From positions 107,202,412 through 107,266,411 of the forward strand of contig CM043963.1 of assembly GCA_014529385.2 (NCBI GenBank): a stretch of 64,000 bases of DNA, given 5' to 3'. Below are positions 33,648 to 46,164 of this stretch, piece after piece; within the stretch, counting starts at the first letter, position 1; the number at the start of each line of letters is the position of its first letter. A program made the translations under genes and the position numbers. A model generated the notes under the pieces. The model saw nothing but the letters and a program-made list of their open reading frames with translations, was not told the DNA's origin and searched no databases. Source of the stretch: Adiantum capillus-veneris. Its lineage: Eukaryota > Streptophyta > Polypodiopsida > Polypodiales > Pteridaceae.

Positions 33648-34980
33648 CTAATGGATCACTTTACCGTGTGCTTCCCCTTTTGTGTTGTAATGTGTTTGTT
33701 TACCATAAAGACAATGCTCACAAATTGAAAAGTCTGAGAAATTGAAGCCAGAAAAATAACCAAAACGAGACAAGATTTTCATTCCCTTTTGAAACATATT
33801 TCCTAACTGGCGATGCCACAAAGAAACACTTGGCTGCTCGGTTACACAAATTACATGGTTTTTAATATTAGATACATGTAGCATGTACAAAGTTCCAGAC
33901 TTTGAACCATGTGCTACCACTAAAGAACCTTTGGTGATCTTCCACGAATTATCACCAAATGTGCAGTAATATCCTACGTCATCCAATTGTCATGTACTAA
34001 TCAAGCTTTTGGTAAGCTTTGGCACACGTCTCACATTCTTGAGCATGAATGAAGAACCATTCTGAAATTTCAGTTGCACATCGCCGACACCAACTATGTC
34101 GCAAGCAAAATCATTGCCAAGACGAACACGACCTTTACGGGCTGCATCATATGTACTGAACCACTCTCTGTGAGGAGTCACATGAAACGATGCACCTGAG
34201 TCAATAACCCAATCATGTAAAGCATAGTCATTAGTGGCAACCAAAAATGTTGAATCCATGGCATATGTGAGATAAATGTCTCCATCAGAATCTTCAACAA
34301 AAACATTGTTGATCTCTTCAATCTTTATACTGCTTTCCTTAGTCTTGCCTTCTTCCGACTTCTTGTCTTTACCTTTCTCTTGTTTCCACTTTCGACAGTC
34401 TTTCTTCATATAACCCTTTTTGTGACAATGATAGCACTCAATGTCTTTTTGGCCACGTGATTTGCTACAAGATTTTCCTCTCTAATTCTGCTTGCCCTTT
34501 TCTTGTGATCGACCACGAACAACGAGAGCATTGCTAGTACCACGAGAAGTATCAAGATTCTTCCTGCTAACCTCTTCAGTAAGCAAACTACCCTCAACAT
34601 CAACACATGTTAACCATCAGGAGGTGTTGAGTTACTTATGGCTGTGCGAAAAGTATCCCAACTTTCTGGCAACGTAACTAGCAAGAACATTGCTTTGACC
34701 GAATTGTCGAAATTGACTCCCTGCCTGAAAATTGTGTTGAACTCCTTGAGATGGTTACACATGGGTGTGCCCTCATCCATCTTCAAATCAACTAACTTTT
34801 TCAGCCAAAAAACCAGTGATGCTGCACTTTGCTTCTCATACAGGTCACACAACTTCTTCCACAGTTCATAACTAGTCTTTTCCATATTTACATTGAAGTA
34901 CACATTCTTTGACAAAGTCACCATGATGGTGGACCTGGCAAGCTCATCCAACTCCTACCAATCATACTCATCCATATCCT
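33648..34980 (-). pseudogene. nested copia gag, protease and GAG-pre-integrase
   Basis: The gag core (34951-34610) includes YELWKKLCDLYEKQSAASLV and VTLPESWDTFRTAISNS. After a stop and frame change, the zinc knuckle CYHCHKKGYMKKDC appears near 34435-34395. Protease follows with WVIDSGASFHVTPHREWF and VRRVPKLTKSLIST. The GAG-pre-integrase piece (33986-33648) carries SLWHRQLGNM and CEHCLYGKQTHY. Two or three stops separate the pieces. An N-terminal gag part lies upstream towards 35130 (ATG near 35120, beginning MDSSSENSLFN). Confidence 0.86.
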
Positions 34981-36041
34981 CAGGCTTTATCCCTTTCATC
35001 TTTATCGACCGGGTCTACTTCTTCTGTACTAAGACATTGTAAATTTGTTCCTTCCGAAATGGGAAGTTAGTAACATCTAACTTCTCAATGTTAAACAAAG
35101 AGTTCTCCGATGATGAATCCATCACTCGACAAGGAAAAAAAAGTGATGATCCGCTCCACTAAAGTGATGATCCGCTCCACTAAAGAAGATGATATAAAAT
35201 CTCAAAAATTTCAGCAGAGTCTCCCCTGCAAAACTAACTTCTGACCTAAAACAAATGTGTACAATGACTGAAACGTTGATCAAAGTGGCTAAATCAGCAA
35301 GAAAGAATCTCAAAGAACTGTCACTCTCAATGTCTCCAACTCTAGAAGAGTGTCTCTGACCAACTGAACACTGTCAAACGCATACGCATAAAGATGGCAG
35401 CAATGCCAACAATGGCGGATCAGCAAATGCACACCAATACTGCACTAACCGCATAAACAAACATCCTATGTCGATGCCGAAACTATGGGGATGTCGGGGG
35501 CTCGCTCCAAAACCTATATCACCGATTTAGGTTTGTCTGATTTAACAGACCCTCAAGAACTTACATCAAATATGCATGTGACAGAGATTGCAGAAAGAGT
35601 CTGCAATGAAAACATGTACGCAGAAGAACCGACGAAGGTAGACCACCCTGCTGTCTGAACTGAATATCTTTCAAACTGTGCAAAATTTGCAGAAACTTCC
35701 TTCTGCAAAGTTGTAGACCACGCAAAAACGGTCAAGGAAAATGGAATTGACATGAAGTAAGTTGTTTTTATAGGTCAAAACAGATCTACAAAAAATTTGC
35801 AGCTTCTACTTTACGACCTATAGGCAGTCTGAGTGACGTATCTCAAAATTGGTGAAGGTTTTGAGAAAACTTTCTTTTGCAAAGTTGAAGAGGGCGAAAA
35901 ACCGGTTAGCAACAATGGGAATTGACTTGTTGAAGACGTTTTTGTAGTCCAAAACAGATCTGCAATAGTTTTTGGTGCTTTTCCTTCTTCCTCCCCACTG
36001 AGCTCCAATGGTGCTCCCAATCCCTAAGCTCTGATACCAGT

Positions 36042-36351
<310 letters not shown>

Positions 36352-36660
36352 ACCCGATACGTGGAGGATTCACAATGATTTTCATGTGAGTCTCCTGAAG
36401 CCTTTTAAAGGCGATGTGCCCAATGAACGGGAGCCTGATTAGCAACCCAAAGTGGAGAAAAATGAGGAGATACTCGTTCCAAAATAGATTTTTGCACATA
36501 AAGAAAAAAAGGTAAAAGGTAAAATGATAAGGCGGTTCTTGGTTAAATTCAAGAACTATCCTGCATTGGATGTGAAGTGGATGGAGCAAGACGACCTGGC
36601 AGATACTCCTCATATTGTGAACCTTTACCTTGAAGCATTTGGTTTAGCGTAGTCTATTCC
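36352..36660 (+). pseudogene. chromovirus integrase end with chromodomain
   Basis: After the copia element the chromovirus frame resumes with DTWRIHNDFHVSLLKPFKG. After stops it reads KMIRRFLVKFKNYPALDVKW and MEQDDLADTPHIVNLYLEAF. The pattern of a basic or aromatic LVKFKxYP, then W, then a D-L near the helix, followed by a YL end, fits the chromodomain fused to integrase in chromoviruses. This is a motif-level call. Confidence 0.78.
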
Positions 36661-36908
36661 AAAATTGAACCCCAAACTCAGCTGGGGGAAATTTGGTGCA
36701 GTGGGTATGCACAAGAGGGGAGTCGCTCCACTCCTTTGCCAACAGATTGCCCTAATTTTGATACTAAAGTCACTGATGTCTCTTTTGAGTTTCAAGGATA
36801 CTGTGAGGTGACAATATTTTGTTGTATGACTTTATGAACTGGAATTCCCGATAATATGATACGGATTTGTTCTCGACTTGTATAAGTGCAGGAACTGAAA
36901 GACGAAAT
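36661..36908 (+). other. chromovirus 3' untranslated region, left of the third insertion
   Basis: Non-coding sequence between the end of the chromodomain reading (about 36650) and the next LTR start at 36909. It continues at 39943. Confidence 0.7.
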
Positions 36909-37236
36909 TGTAGGGTTTGCAAGCAATAAGCTCAAGGTGGCTTGAAGTCTAGAGCACCCATAGCTTCATACAGTAGAGAGAGAAGAACACACACCTTTTG
37001 AAAAGTGGACTCAATACAAAATAAGGGGGTTAATAATACTTTTGCATAGTGTATATACAACATATGCTTGGGCTTTATTTATGTACAAAGTTGGAGTGGC
37101 TATCCGGCTGATAACTCTCCATGTGGCCCTTTTTAGAAGCTTACAACTTATAGGACAAATGCCAATAGCAAATAGTATGCACATGTAGAGGTGTTTCCCA
37201 TAGTTGCTGAAGAAGAAGGACATGCCTATCTCAACA
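36909..37236 (-). repeat. gag-only copia element, 3' LTR
   Basis: The 328-bp LTR starts TGTAGGGTTTGCAAGC and ends GCCTATCTCAACA on the plus strand. It is a single-copy version of the longer LTR at 39451. Confidence 0.87.
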
Positions 37237-37408
37237 ATCCTCCACTTAGGCATGGACTATATTGAATGAAGCTGAATTGAGATCTAAAGCCACACAGGCT
37301 AATAGTCACAGACAGAGATAGTCACACAGACTGAGTGGTCTCATCACATGGTGTCACACAGACTAAGAAAGCCTCCCCTTAAACAAAGAAGGTGGAAGAC
37401 CATCCATT

Positions 37409-38327
37409 TTACAGTACATCAGTATAATTGCAAAAGTAATTGGGGGCAGCACACACATGGAGGCAATTCTCTGCTCGTTGAGTTGTATCTTCGTCCTCTT
37501 CTTCTGCAAGATTGACTTTACTTTTGTCTCTATTGTTGCTTCCTTTGCACTTTGATGGTGGATGATCTTTGATGCCGCAATTGTTGCAATACTTGTTCTT
37601 GTAGTAGTCCTTGGAGACGTGTCCAGGGTTTCCACACTCATAACACTTCTTGTTATTTAATCTAGGTGATGATGATGACGCCCTAGATGATGATGATGAT
37701 GTAAAATAAGCTCCTCCCGCTGATTCAGATTTTTTCTTATTTTTCTTTTCTTCTTCATGGATTGCCCCTGTAACGTATTGCAGAGAAGGTATGGGTTCTT
37801 TTTGCTCTAAGACTGTGACTACGTTGTCAAAACTTTCAGGTAGAGCACTCAAGAGCACAGCGACTTGATCTTCTTCAGGGACTTGGCACTGAATGTAAGT
37901 GTGCTGCGTGATTATGCTTATTAGTTTGTTCACAAGGCTTGAAACATCCTCCTCTTGAAGCATAGTAAGTTTGTAAAGATTTTTCTTTAAGTAATCTTAC
38001 TTTGCTTTTGTTTAGCACCAAAGTTATGTTCAAGAATATCCAATGCTTGGATTGTAGTGGTGCAGTTATCTGTAAAGTGCACATAATTATTGTGGAGCGA
38101 CGTGATAATTATGCCAAGTGCTTGTTCATCTTTACCTTGTGCTTGTGCGATTTGGGCCCTAGTGAGAGTGCCTTCAACAGAGTGGATGGTTCGCTTACTC
38201 TCAACTTTACAACAGCCCATAGTTGCTTTTTCATAAGGTATCCTCGCAGGTTGGTTTGCCAGGTGTGGAAGCCTTCGCCATCAAAAATTTCAATTCCCTT
38301 CTCTCCCATGATGCAAAGTGGTTGCAA
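37409..38327 (-). pseudogene. copia gag with two zinc knuckles
   Basis: The minus strand starts near 38310 with IEIFDGEGFHTWQTNLRGYL, a typical copia gag start. It continues in another frame with ALGIIITSLHNNYVHF, then in the frame 37963-37409. There LLSALPESFDNVVTVLEQKE is followed by CYECGNPGHVSKDY and CNNCGIKDHPPSKC. The first knuckle has tyrosine instead of its last cysteine; the second is complete. A serine-rich linker lies between. At least two frameshifts occur in the N-terminal half. No pol follows. Confidence 0.83.
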
Positions 38328-38329
38328 AC

Positions 38330-39450
38330 ACAGAGAGACTTGGTCTTACCAATAGAGAGACTCTCTCTACGGCAGTGTCTTGTCCTTGTGCAAAGCCAAT
38401 CTCAATAGTTTGTGAAGTCACTCTCCAAATTCATGGAGCACCTCTTCACAAATTTTTCAATATGCTTAAAGTTTCAAGAGATGTTGATTTGGGGTTTACA
38501 AAATTTTGAAACTTTTGTGTAGGGTGAGCACAAAATAAGATGCGAGATTAAAGGGCAAGGCTCGTGGATTTTCTGTTGATCTTTTGAGGGTTATAAGCAC
38601 TCAGGCTTGAGAAGGTGCCAAATGAATCCTTGAGGCATTTTTTCATGTGTGAATGGGGACTTGGCTTAGTGGGTGGGCAATTCGGGCAGGTTCAGGTAGC
38701 GCGCGGGCAGAGCAGGCATGTTCGGGCAAAGCGAGCAAGTTTGGGCAGCGTGGGTAGAGCGGGCAGGTTCGGGCTACGCGTGGCCGGTCGGTCGACGAAC
38801 TGAGATGACGCGATTGTGCGGCCAGTCTGTTGGGCGCCGATCGGATGCAAACTAACTGAGGCCGCTGGCGGGTTTGTGGACGAGGCGGTTTGCTGCAGAA
38901 TTTACCGGTCGGTCGATCAGACCGGTCATGGATCCGAAATTGGAATTAGATCCAATTGAGTGCCCAGTTGGCCTAGAATCCGGATAGAGGCTTCAGTTAC
39001 ACCTTGTAAGAGGTGGCTCCCAATTGAATTTGTCCTTATAGCCACACATACACACCTAGAATTAGTGAGAAGGGTTAGGGGCTCTAATCTCGTCCAATTT
39101 TAGTGCTTGAGCAGGCTACTAAAAGCTCTCGTGGACCACATTCAAAGCATACAATTGAGAATCAGAATGCAGTTCTTGGTTTATACAATTAAATTGAGCA
39201 AAACCATACAAAATTAGTGCAAAATAGATCTTAGTTGACACTAATGATTCAGTACTTAGCCAAGAATTGAATTGGTAGGAGCTCAATTACCGCAATCGAT
39301 TAGTTCATAAAGCAAGACTAGGTTATATTGCGTACTTATTTAGCCCAAAACCTATTGCAATCGCTCATGTAAGGGTAGTGGATCTAGGCATTTAGCCATG
39401 AACTTGCCCAAGACAAAAGCAATTAGCAAATGGATTAGATTTGATACAAG
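38330..39450. other. untranslated interior of the gag-only copia element, with a GC-rich patch
   Basis: No coding sequence is recognised. About 38640-38930 is markedly GC-rich with recurring GCGGGCAG/TTCGGGCA phrases and GGTCGGTCG, unlike the AT-rich surroundings. Confidence 0.55.
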
Positions 39451-39942
39451 TTGTAGGGTTTGAAGGCAATAAGCTCAAGGTGGCTTGAAGGCTAGAGCAG
39501 CCATAGCTTCATACACTAGAGAGAGAAGAACACACGCCTTTTAAAAAGTGGACTCAATACACAATAAGGGGGTTAATAATACTTTTGCATAGTGTATATA
39601 TAGCATAGGCTTGGGCTTTATTTATGTACAAAGTTGGAGTGTCTATCCGGCTGATAACTCTCCATGTGGCCCTTCTTAGAAGCTTACAACTTATAGAACA
39701 AATGCCAATAGCAAATAGTATGCACAATAAGGGGGTTAATAATACTTTTGCATAGTGTATATATAGCATAGGCTTGGGCTTTGTTTATGTACAAAGTTGG
39801 AGTGTCTATCCGGCTGATAACTCTCCATGTGGCCCTTCTTAGAAGCTTACAACTTATAGAACAAATGCCAATAGCAAATAGTATGCACATGTAGAGGTGT
39901 TTCCTATAGTCGCTAAAGAAGAAGGACATGCCTATCTCAACA
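39451..39942 (-). repeat. gag-only copia element, 5' LTR with internal duplication
   Basis: The 492-bp LTR has the same ends as 36909-37236. The extra length is a tandem duplication of about 166 bp: ACAATAAGGGGGTTAATAAT recurs at about 39560 and 39724. Confidence 0.87.
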
Positions 39943-40288
39943 GAATGACTGCAGCATTTAGGTCTCAAAGATGTCGATAGACGTGATTGCAATAAGGATT
40001 AGTTAATCGGGCATCTATGAGGTCCCGAGTGGATCTAGATGTGATTGCTAAATACGTTGCCGATTAATCATGGTCTGAGATCCGAATGAATTTTGAATGT
40101 GATTTGTCGTGTGATGTCTTGTGATGTCAAGTGATGTCCTATGATGTGACTGTCGATTGGTACATGTGCTAGATGTGTGTTCCTACTGCATCGGTACTAA
40201 CAGTCAGTGTTTGCTAAGACAGTTTATGGCTTCTGTCTATTTTGCAAGCGTAATCGAGGGCGATTACAATGCTTTCAAGAGGGGGGTA
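39943..40288 (+). other. chromovirus 3' untranslated region and polypurine tract
   Basis: Continuation of the chromovirus after the gag-only copia element. It ends with the purine run AAGAGGGGGG (about 40277-40286) directly before the 3' LTR start, as expected for plus-strand priming. Confidence 0.75.
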
Positions 40289-40883
40289 TGTCACAAACTA
40301 GGTGATGTGGCATGGCCCTGGGCAAAGGAAACACACTCTCTCTGGCAAACACACACACACCTTCACGCTGTTAGGGCTGACGTGGCACTGCCGTACGGAT
40401 CCCCCGGAATTTGCGACGCGTTTTGCAGCCAGTTGTACGGAACTCCAGCTTTTTGCGTGGACTGAATTCTACACAAGAGAGAGAGAGAGAGAGAGAGATC
40501 AACTTTTGGGGATTAATTGCTTTATTTAACCAAGCAAGAATCTTGTGAGATGAATTGCTTTATTTAGGCTTTTAATTGGCAGCTTTTGGGGCTCTGCTTT
40601 TAGCAACCCTTGTAAACTTATAAATTGGTGGACAGGGCTCCCACTCTGCAGAGCATCTAGACGCAGAGTCTAAGAGTGAGACCCTCCCACTCCCTTGTAC
40701 TTTGAGCACAGATTTAATACAAAAGGAAATACCGAAAGGGGGCACCAGTCTTTGGAGCCAATATCTCTAGGCACGGAATTCCACCGGGTCGTGTCGGATC
40801 AATTGTGAATTATGAACTGTTTTGTAGTGAATCTCTGTTGTGTTGCGATAGAATCTTGACTTGGAGTGTCCAAGTTTGTTACA
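40289..40883 (+). repeat. chromovirus 3' LTR
   Basis: The 595-bp LTR starts TGTCACAAACTAGG and ends CCAAGTTTGTTACA. It is followed by GCCCC (40884-40888), the second copy of the target duplication found before 13793. It carries a GA run at about 40468-40498 that is short in the 5' LTR, and many substitutions relative to it. Confidence 0.93.
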
Positions 40884-41410
40884 GCCCCAGCTACAGATAA
40901 AGCCTACTTGGAGGTAAGTGTGTCATCTCATACCAACCAAGAGACTTTCTATTGCGTGCAGTGTCCACTTTGGCAATAAAAATGAATGTTCATAACAACC
41001 AAGAGAAGTCCCTACCTCATGCCAATCCTAAAAGTAAGAGAGTGTTCAAACAACTAATAGAGTAGTTTCTACATTGTTGTTAGAAAAACATTCTTAGGGG
41101 TTAACTCACTTTCTACCTGAATGCACCAAAGTCCTAAGAACATACTTGCTATAATAGTCCCTACCACTCAAACATAAATGATTTACTAACATCTAACACT
41201 AACCCATGAGCTAAACACAAGAGCTAATGCGTTAATCACTTTAAAACACAGATAACATTATTTAAAACAACAACTGAGGCATGGCATTGTCCATGACACT
41301 CTTTATATTTCTCTTGGTTAAGCCAAAAACCTAACACTGCATGTCCCAACACACATATACACTAGGGAATTGTGTGCAAGTATCTGTTCAAAAGTTTACC
41401 GTAGTACGTG

Positions 41411-41450
<40 letters not shown>

Positions 41451-41640
41451 AGTTCTCCTTAGTCATGATGCCTTTGTGTTGTAGATCTCACATACAGAGA
41501 GGGAAGCAAGCACAATGTCGCTTGCTTTTTCCTAGAAACAAGTTGAGAATAGGACATTCTAGAGCTAGGCCCAAAACTTTCAGTAAATCCTTCAATAGTC
41601 CTTTGAAAAGTATGATCTCTGACCTTTTTGGACAAGACAA
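40884..41640 (-). mobile_element. hAT transposon copy A, right segment
   Basis: The sequence after the chromovirus (AGCTACAGATAAAGCCTACT onward) aligns with 45760-46164 plus 50717-50920 of copy B. It shows the same run of phrases, such as AATAAAAATGAATGTTCATA and CATCTCATACCAACC or its variant. An (AC)n tract lies at 41407-41448. It abuts the left end of copy B at about 41640. No gene lies here. Confidence 0.8.
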
Positions 41641-42903
41641 CAAGCTTAAGGGACTCAAGGGACGGCCTGCTGGCCTAAAGTGGTGCACAATGCTATGTTC
41701 TACATAGATTATAAGGTCCACTCTCTTCAGGCATCAGGACACATAAAGCATGTGGCTCAATTAAAACTTTTCAATGTCCAACACAACGGCTTGGTAAGGT
41801 AGTTTTTGATGTGCTTTATCCCCAGAAAGAGTAAATCAAGCCAAAAAAAACAACAATAGCCATGTATTTTATCCCAGTTCCAATAGACCTTTGTACATGA
41901 TATCATGAAAAAAAGGAAAAATTGGGGGGAGCGTACACAATGAACGCATTGGGGGGAGCGCTCACACAATGAATGTGTTGGCTTGGGACGTACGAAGGAG
42001 AGTATTTACATTGAGCCCCTCTTTTGCAATTATAGGAACTTATAAAATATTATATAAATAGACCTTTCTATTTGTTTTTACTCTATAAACTTGTGTATCA
42101 TTCGTTAGACAATTAACAAGTCAAATTCTTTTCAACAATTTATTTGAAAATTAACAAAGACCATCACAAAGTTCAGGAAAGGTCACTCCTTAGAGCACAC
42201 ACCCGTCACAAACACTAGATCATGAATCTTACGTACGCTACATTTCTCTAATGCCACCTCCCAATCCATCTCATCGTCACTCCATCATTTTGTAGCAAGG
42301 CTTTCGTGGGTTTGAAACTAGTGGAAGTGGTCATGAGTTGTCTTTGCCTCGCGATATTCGATGGTGCATGGATCAAACATATGTTAGAGAAGACGTACAT
42401 GAGGTCTTTGGCACGCTCAAGATTTGAGTGATCCCTGCACTTGGAGTGAATGAACCCATAGACAAACCAATTGCATTCACAACTGCCACTAGAGGCTATG
42501 ATCAATAACCCTTAAGTCACTACATGCTAGAGGTCCACTTTGTCTCTCCCATGTTCCTTCCATCACACTCGAGCACAGTGCCTGTTGATTGATTCAATGT
42601 GCCATGGATCAAACATGGATCTCTGAAGCAATCTTTCCAATCAGGGTAATCAACACATTGGTGGAAAGGCTCTTTACTCTCACCACTTGCAAGCAATTAT
42701 TCGCATACCTTTTTGAAGTCTTCCATGACCTCCTTGTTAAAGGATTGACCATGTCGTTGAATATGAGTTTCAAGAAGAACGTTGTCCCATGAAAACGTGT
42801 ATGCATTTGGACCCAATGTCTTCCTACTTGCGTCTTCTATCTAGCAGTAAACTGGGTTTTTTAAAAAATTTGTATCATAGCTTCATACATCAACGAGTAG
42901 ACC

Positions 42904-43603
42904 TCTTACAAAGTGATGATGTGGCATGCCCAACTAGAAGGAAAATGGCCGAGAGGGCAAGAAGAAATTGAAACCAGAAGAACTAAAGGAGTTGTGGCCG
43001 AGGGGCCTAATAAGGGGATCAGGATTTTAAAATCCTAACATTGACAACTTGAAGAAATTACAGAACAGTGGCGGAGGAGCCTAAACCCCAAAATACAAAA
43101 GCTTGATCTTTGAGGCTGATTTTTGTAAATCACGCCTGGCAAAGTTGTACGAATTTCCACAATTTGCGCTACTTTTTGACAAATTTTGTGCAAGGATTTT
43201 TGGTCAAGAATTAAGTGCTTTTAGAACTGATTCTTTTGGGGCTCTTCCACAATTTGCGCTACTGGTTTTTGACAGATTTTGTGCAAGGCTTTTTGGTCAA
43301 GGATTAAGTGCTTTTAGAACTGATTCTTTTGGGGCTCTGCTTATGGGCATCCCTTGTAAGTTTATAAGTGGCCTAGGGATACATCTCATGGAGCATCTCG
43401 ACAGAGAGTCTCAGAAAGAGCTGGACCCTTGGGAGTTGTACTTTGCAAGGAATAATAATAAAGAAATACTGAAAGGAGCACCAATTTTGGGGCCAATGCG
43501 TCTTGGCTCGGAACTCCGCTGTGCCATGTCGACTCTCCCTCTATTCAAGTTCAGTTCCATGTGTTGCTATTGATTCTTGCTTGGAGTGTCCACACATGTA
43601 ACG
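42904..43603 (+). repeat. solo LTR inserted in hAT copy B
   Basis: The 700-bp segment is flanked by AGACC (42899-42903, 43604-43608). Copy A has the uninterrupted site with one AGACC at 12168-12172. It ends TTGGAGTGTCCACACATGTA plus ACG, and includes TTTTGGGGCTCTGCTTATGG, both like the chromovirus LTR at 13.8 kb. It therefore belongs to a related family. Terminal bases read TC...CG rather than TG...CA, probably from mutation. Confidence 0.82.
43157..43340 (+). repeat. tandem duplication of about 91 bp inside the solo LTR
   Basis: CCACAATTTGCGCTACT occurs at about 43158 and 43248, and ATTAAGTGCTTTTAGAACTG also occurs twice at the same offset. The copies differ at a few sites. Confidence 0.88.
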
Positions 43604-46164
43604 AGACCTTGTAAAATAAAAATTTATCGATGGCAAAAATTCTTAAGAGTTTCACAAAAGGCTTGCTAACATTGCATACCTTGTCTATATTGCACCAAAA
43701 AATTGACGATTGGACATGAAACACACGTCTTTGAGTATAGTAGCTTGATAACTTGGATACTTTGAGAGCAATGCATACCATCTTCGATCGGCGATTGTCT
43801 CTACCAATGCTTCTTTGATAGGCAGGAGACCATCCAAAATGTAGTATGCAATTCCAAGTTTCACAAAATATTTGGATAGCCTTGATAGGTAACTTGGCCC
43901 AAAATAGGGTATAAGTGAATTTCTTCACCACACATGGTTGGCATCTAGTAGGATCTGCTTTGTAAATGGTAGTTTTCCAATGTCTTTTCAAGAGCAACTA
44001 TATTGTATGTTACCCATGTAGTTCTAAAGTACTTCTCTTGGACGGTTAGGCTTGCACCCTTGTAGTTGTTGCAAAAGTTGTCGATCACAATGGCTGTCAC
44101 ATTTTGGGGGGGCCTTCGGTTGGGTTTAAAGGAGGGCAGCGAAAGCTCCCTAGGTTTCCATTGGCTCTGCTCTAGCTGTTCACAAGGAAAGGTGGAAAGG
44201 TTCATAGCCAAACCCCCATGTTGGATGTTCATTAGCAATGAGCGCTATTGACCATGCTCAAGGCTACTGCTCTCTCCTTCACGCGCTAAAGTAGGCAGAA
44301 GGCCTTCAATTTCTAAGGGGGTGTATTGCCCATTTGAAATGGTGGGTCTGGAAGGCTTGCGCTTCTTCACCTCCAATGAATGAATGCCACACGCTCTAAA
44401 TGCCCCTTAACTGCACTCTTCCTCGACCTCGATTGAATCGAGCCTTAGTGGGTTAATGGCATGCTCGTACACATTTGTCAAGAAATTTACGATCGTCTTC
44501 TCTTTTAGAGGAGTGTCAATGGCTTCCAACATTGGGACAGATTACCATTACATTGATCAATGGCTTTTTCTAACAAGTAGTCCACCCGCCCAATGCTATG
44601 GTATAGCCAAACATTGGGATGAAATCAAGCGTTTACCTTATCGACGTAGTATGTGCAAATTCTTTTGTAGTTAGGTAGGACAAAACCCTTGCTTTGCAAT
44701 GGACATTAATGCATCCCTAAAAAGGAGATTCCTAATGGAGTTGAATGAAATCCCACATGCCATAAAAGCGTTAGTCCATTTTAAGTGCAAAAGCCTTAGT
44801 CCGTTTTAAGTGCAGTTTGTACATATCCTACTCCTGGAAAGTTGTATGCAATGTTTGCAGGATAGTGGGCCTCGTCCCTATACTTAGGGTTATATCTATT
44901 GATCCTTCAAGACTTGGAAAGGAGCATGCAAGCAGTAACCTCTTTGCATTGGGATACTTAGGTTGTCGCCTTCATTATCCTCGAGTACCTCGAACGACAC
45001 TTGGTTACATGGTCTAGCTATCTCTTGCCCACCCTTGCATTTTTTAGGAAGCTTTCTCTTTGAATGCCTTTACGTAAGCTACAAAGTGAACCCAAATATC
45101 CACATGTGGTGTTGTATTCCCCGTTAACAATATTGTGTTGACACTAAACAAGTGCTCCTTGATGCGAGTTGGTTGCAAGCAAAGCATTGGAATTGTGAAA
45201 CAATCTTACCATGCTTAAATTCTTGCATGTAAGTCCACTCCTTTCCACGCCATTTTCTTCACTAGCATTATTGATGCTTCGTACACTGTTTATGCACATC
45301 ACAATTAATTTTCTCATCAATAAATATACTATAAGTAACCAAGTACTAGTAAATTTGTAAAAGTACAATGTCATTTAGAGATGTACTAGAGTTTAGAGTC
45401 TTGCCACATATTCACCAATGAACATTGATTTCTAAGGCTCTTTGGAAGTAAAAAGAGTTTACTCGCGAACAACCAAGTAACACTAGTTCACATCCACTAT
45501 GTACGTCTCTTGGAAGTAAGAGTAGATGCTCAAAACACCAAGAGACCCTAGAGACACAGTTCTATGTTAACATGGAGGTCAAAACCTTGCTCAAACACAA
45601 CCAAGAAACCTTAAACTCATCATATAACTTATATTAACTAAGAGGTAAGGGTAGTTAGCTCAAACACAATTAGTGAATCCTAAAGTCGGACAACCACCTA
45701 TGCTCACTTAGAAGTAAAAGTATTGTTCGAAAACAACTAAGTAAACCGTAGTATATGTCCCAACTACATATAAAAGCCTATCTGGAGGTAAGAGTGACAT
45801 CTCATCATAACCAAGAGGCTTTTTATTGCATGCAATGTCCACTTGGCAATAAAAATGAATGTTCATACCAACCAAGAGAACTCCCTATGTCACGCCAATC
45901 CTAAAAGTAAGAGAGTGTTCAAACAACCAATAGAGCAGTTGCTACATTAGTTACAAAAACATTCTTAGGGGGTTAACTCACTTTCTACCTGAATGCACCA
46001 AAGTCCTAAAAACAGACTTGCCCCTCAGCTAAACACGAGAGGTAATGCTTAATCACACATAACATTATTTAAAACAACAAAGAGGCATGGGATTGTCCAT
46101 GACTCTCTTTATATTTCTCTTGGTTAGACCAAAAACCTAACACTCTATGTCCCAACACACATAT

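Larger units (their letters stand above)
36909..39942 (-). mobile_element. gag-only (non-autonomous) copia element
   Basis: LTRs lie at 36909-37236 and 39451-39942, with ends TGTAGGGTTTG and CTATCTCAACA on the plus strand. The minus-strand polypurine tract AAGTGGAGGAT adjoins 37236. Between the LTRs the minus strand encodes a gag with two zinc knuckles and no protease, integrase or RT. Flanks are GAAAT (36904-36908) and GAATG (39943-39947), a poor match, so the target duplication is eroded or the ends are slightly misplaced. The primer-site position (left of 39451) reads TTGTATCAAATC on the minus strand, a damaged tRNA-Met site. Confidence 0.85.
42248..45200 (-). pseudogene. hAT transposase relic, copy B
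   Basis: The DUF659 portion is visible at about 44590-44460 (LEAIDTPLKEKTIVNFLTNV) and 44100-43990 (NYKGASLTVQEKYFRTTWVT). FWCNIDKVCN-type sequence follows near 43700. The C-terminal dimerisation part is clearer than in copy A: SSGSCECNWFVYGFIHSKCR and LERAKDLMYVF at about 42500-42390. These correspond to the hAT pattern of a serine-cysteine-E-x-N-W block followed by IHxKxR and a YV end. The solo LTR splits the frame between them, and many stops are present. Confidence 0.8.
41645..46164 (-). mobile_element. hAT transposon copy B, left segment
   Basis: Begins with GACTCAAGGGACGGCCTGCT, homologous to copy A at 9674. It carries a hAT transposase relic on the minus strand, plus a solo LTR (42904-43603) and an unrelated insertion of about 330 bp at 44115-44447 that copy A lacks. 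It stops at CATAT (46160-46164), where an LTR element is inserted, and resumes at 50717. Confidence 0.8.

Noticed and set aside
43103-43573. 156-codon open frame as a gene
   Set aside because: It lies inside a solo LTR with an internal duplication and shows no domain.
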